Source: Actinoplanes teichomyceticus ATCC 31121 (GTDB lineage Bacteria > Actinomycetota > Actinomycetes > Mycobacteriales > Micromonosporaceae). Taken from it: 64,000 nucleotides of DNA. The stretch lies in contig NZ_CP023865.1 of NCBI RefSeq assembly GCF_003711105.1, positions 3,869,001 through 3,933,000 of the forward strand, in the 5' to 3' direction. A model generated the notes under the pieces. It was not told where the DNA came from. It searched no databases and saw nothing but the letters and a program-made list of their open reading frames with translations. Below, piece after piece: positions 63,649-64,000 of this stretch (position 1 is its first letter; every line of letters begins with the position of its first letter). A program made the translations under genes and the position numbers.

Positions 63649-64000
63649 ATGCGTACCACTGTCAGGGCCGTTCTGGCGGCAATGGCCATCACCGCGGGGC
63701 TGGCCGCTTCCGCCACGCCTGCCGCCGCCGCGCCGGTCGAACCGCGGGAGGGCTACGTCGCCACCATCGAAGTCCTCCGGGGCCCGCCCGAGCCCGGCGA
63801 AGAGGTCATTCCCAACGAGAAGTTCCGTGTTCAGCTCATCGAGCGCCAGGACATCAAGGACGCGTTCGAAGTCCTGCGCAGTGCGAACTTCACGAAGCAC
63901 ATCAACGGCGAGATCGTGCGTACCCCGTCGCGGTACAACCCCGGCTACACCTGGCACCTCAACCCGTACAACGTCGCGTTCTACGAGAGGAGCATGGAGG
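63649..64000 (+). CDS. secreted BP74-like protein (3' end beyond window)
   Basis: 117 codons are present, from ATG 63649 with GAAGGATGAGG upstream. Residues 1-28 are a Sec signal peptide (RTTVRAVLAAMAITAGLAASATPAAAAP). The mature part matches the BP74 N-terminal domain family: EKFRVQLIERQDIKDAFEVLRSA, then KHINGEIVRTPSRYNPGYTWHLNPYNVAFYERSME. The latter closely follows the xVSGxIVxxPAxYNPGWSFHLDPxxIxFFExA pattern annotated as calmodulin-binding in some genomes. Its role in bacteria is unknown. The upstream dyads may regulate it. Confidence 0.85.
   Translation, partial: MRTTVRAVLAAMAITAGLAASATPAAAAPVEPREGYVATIEVLRGPPEPGEEVIPNEKFRVQLIERQDIKDAFEVLRSANFTKHINGEIVRTPSRYNPGYTWHLNPYNVAFYERSME

Overview
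The window is very GC-rich, coding-dense DNA with short ATGA overlaps, GTG/TTG starts and strong GGAGG ribosome sites. The gene content (SARP regulator, nickel superoxide dismutase, DUF3040 and GPP34 proteins, actinobacterial aa3-type CtaD, DosR-like boxes, rifampicin monooxygenase with its RAE element) points to a filamentous actinomycete. Micromonosporaceae, for example Actinoplanes, is my inference. No rRNA, tRNA or CRISPR array was found.

Layout. 1-4.9 kb: a membrane protein cut by the window edge, a MocR regulator divergent from an NAD-binding epimerase, and a repeat-rich anchored protein. 4.9-11 kb: a lone cytochrome oxidase subunit I, a SARP regulator fused to a CGNR-type zinc-finger domain and facing a secreted protein, and a PadR/membrane-protein pair. 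11.2-17.5 kb: a nitrite/NO module. It has a hemerythrin-DUF2249 protein divergent from a cysteine-containing HTH regulator across a palindromic operator, then two polytopic membrane proteins, a three-cupredoxin NirK-type nitrite reductase and a cNMP-domain protein. 18.5-25.2 kb: an accessory, partly decayed region with a NADAR protein, a HEAT-repeat protein, several unknowns, a frameshifted small gene and a broken serine recombinase. 25.2-33 kb: nickel superoxide dismutase coupled to a flavin reductase, a universal stress protein under a DosR-like box, a LarA-type racemase whose 3' end carries a tandem duplication, peptide deformylase, a CDF exporter, DinB, Nudix and a lipoprotein. 33-37.4 kb: SDR, a DeoR-type regulator divergent from a NudK-type Nudix enzyme, and a STAS protein. 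37.6-44.1 kb: a Vps62-like membrane protein and two convergent, paralogous membrane c-di-GMP proteins, one an intact diguanylate cyclase and the other a phosphodiesterase with a degenerate GGDEF domain. 44.1-52.7 kb: hydrolase, amide permease plus acetamidase/formamidase, GPP34, cis-prenyltransferase, GNAT, ATP-grasp and an acyl-transferase-like protein. 52.9-55.6 kb: methionine aminopeptidase divergent from an XRE regulator, then rox with an RAE. 55.7-64 kb: a second decayed region with fragments of IS110, inositol-phosphate synthase, a tyrosine recombinase, ISL3 and a Dyp-type peroxidase, mixed with intact genes, ending in a secreted BP74-like protein cut by the window edge.

Regulation by NO or low oxygen (nirK module, DosR-like box, universal stress protein, hemerythrin) and c-di-GMP turnover are the clearest themes. 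Short GC-rich tandem repeats recur between genes and inside N-terminal protein regions. All functional calls come from reading the translated sequence; no database search was run.
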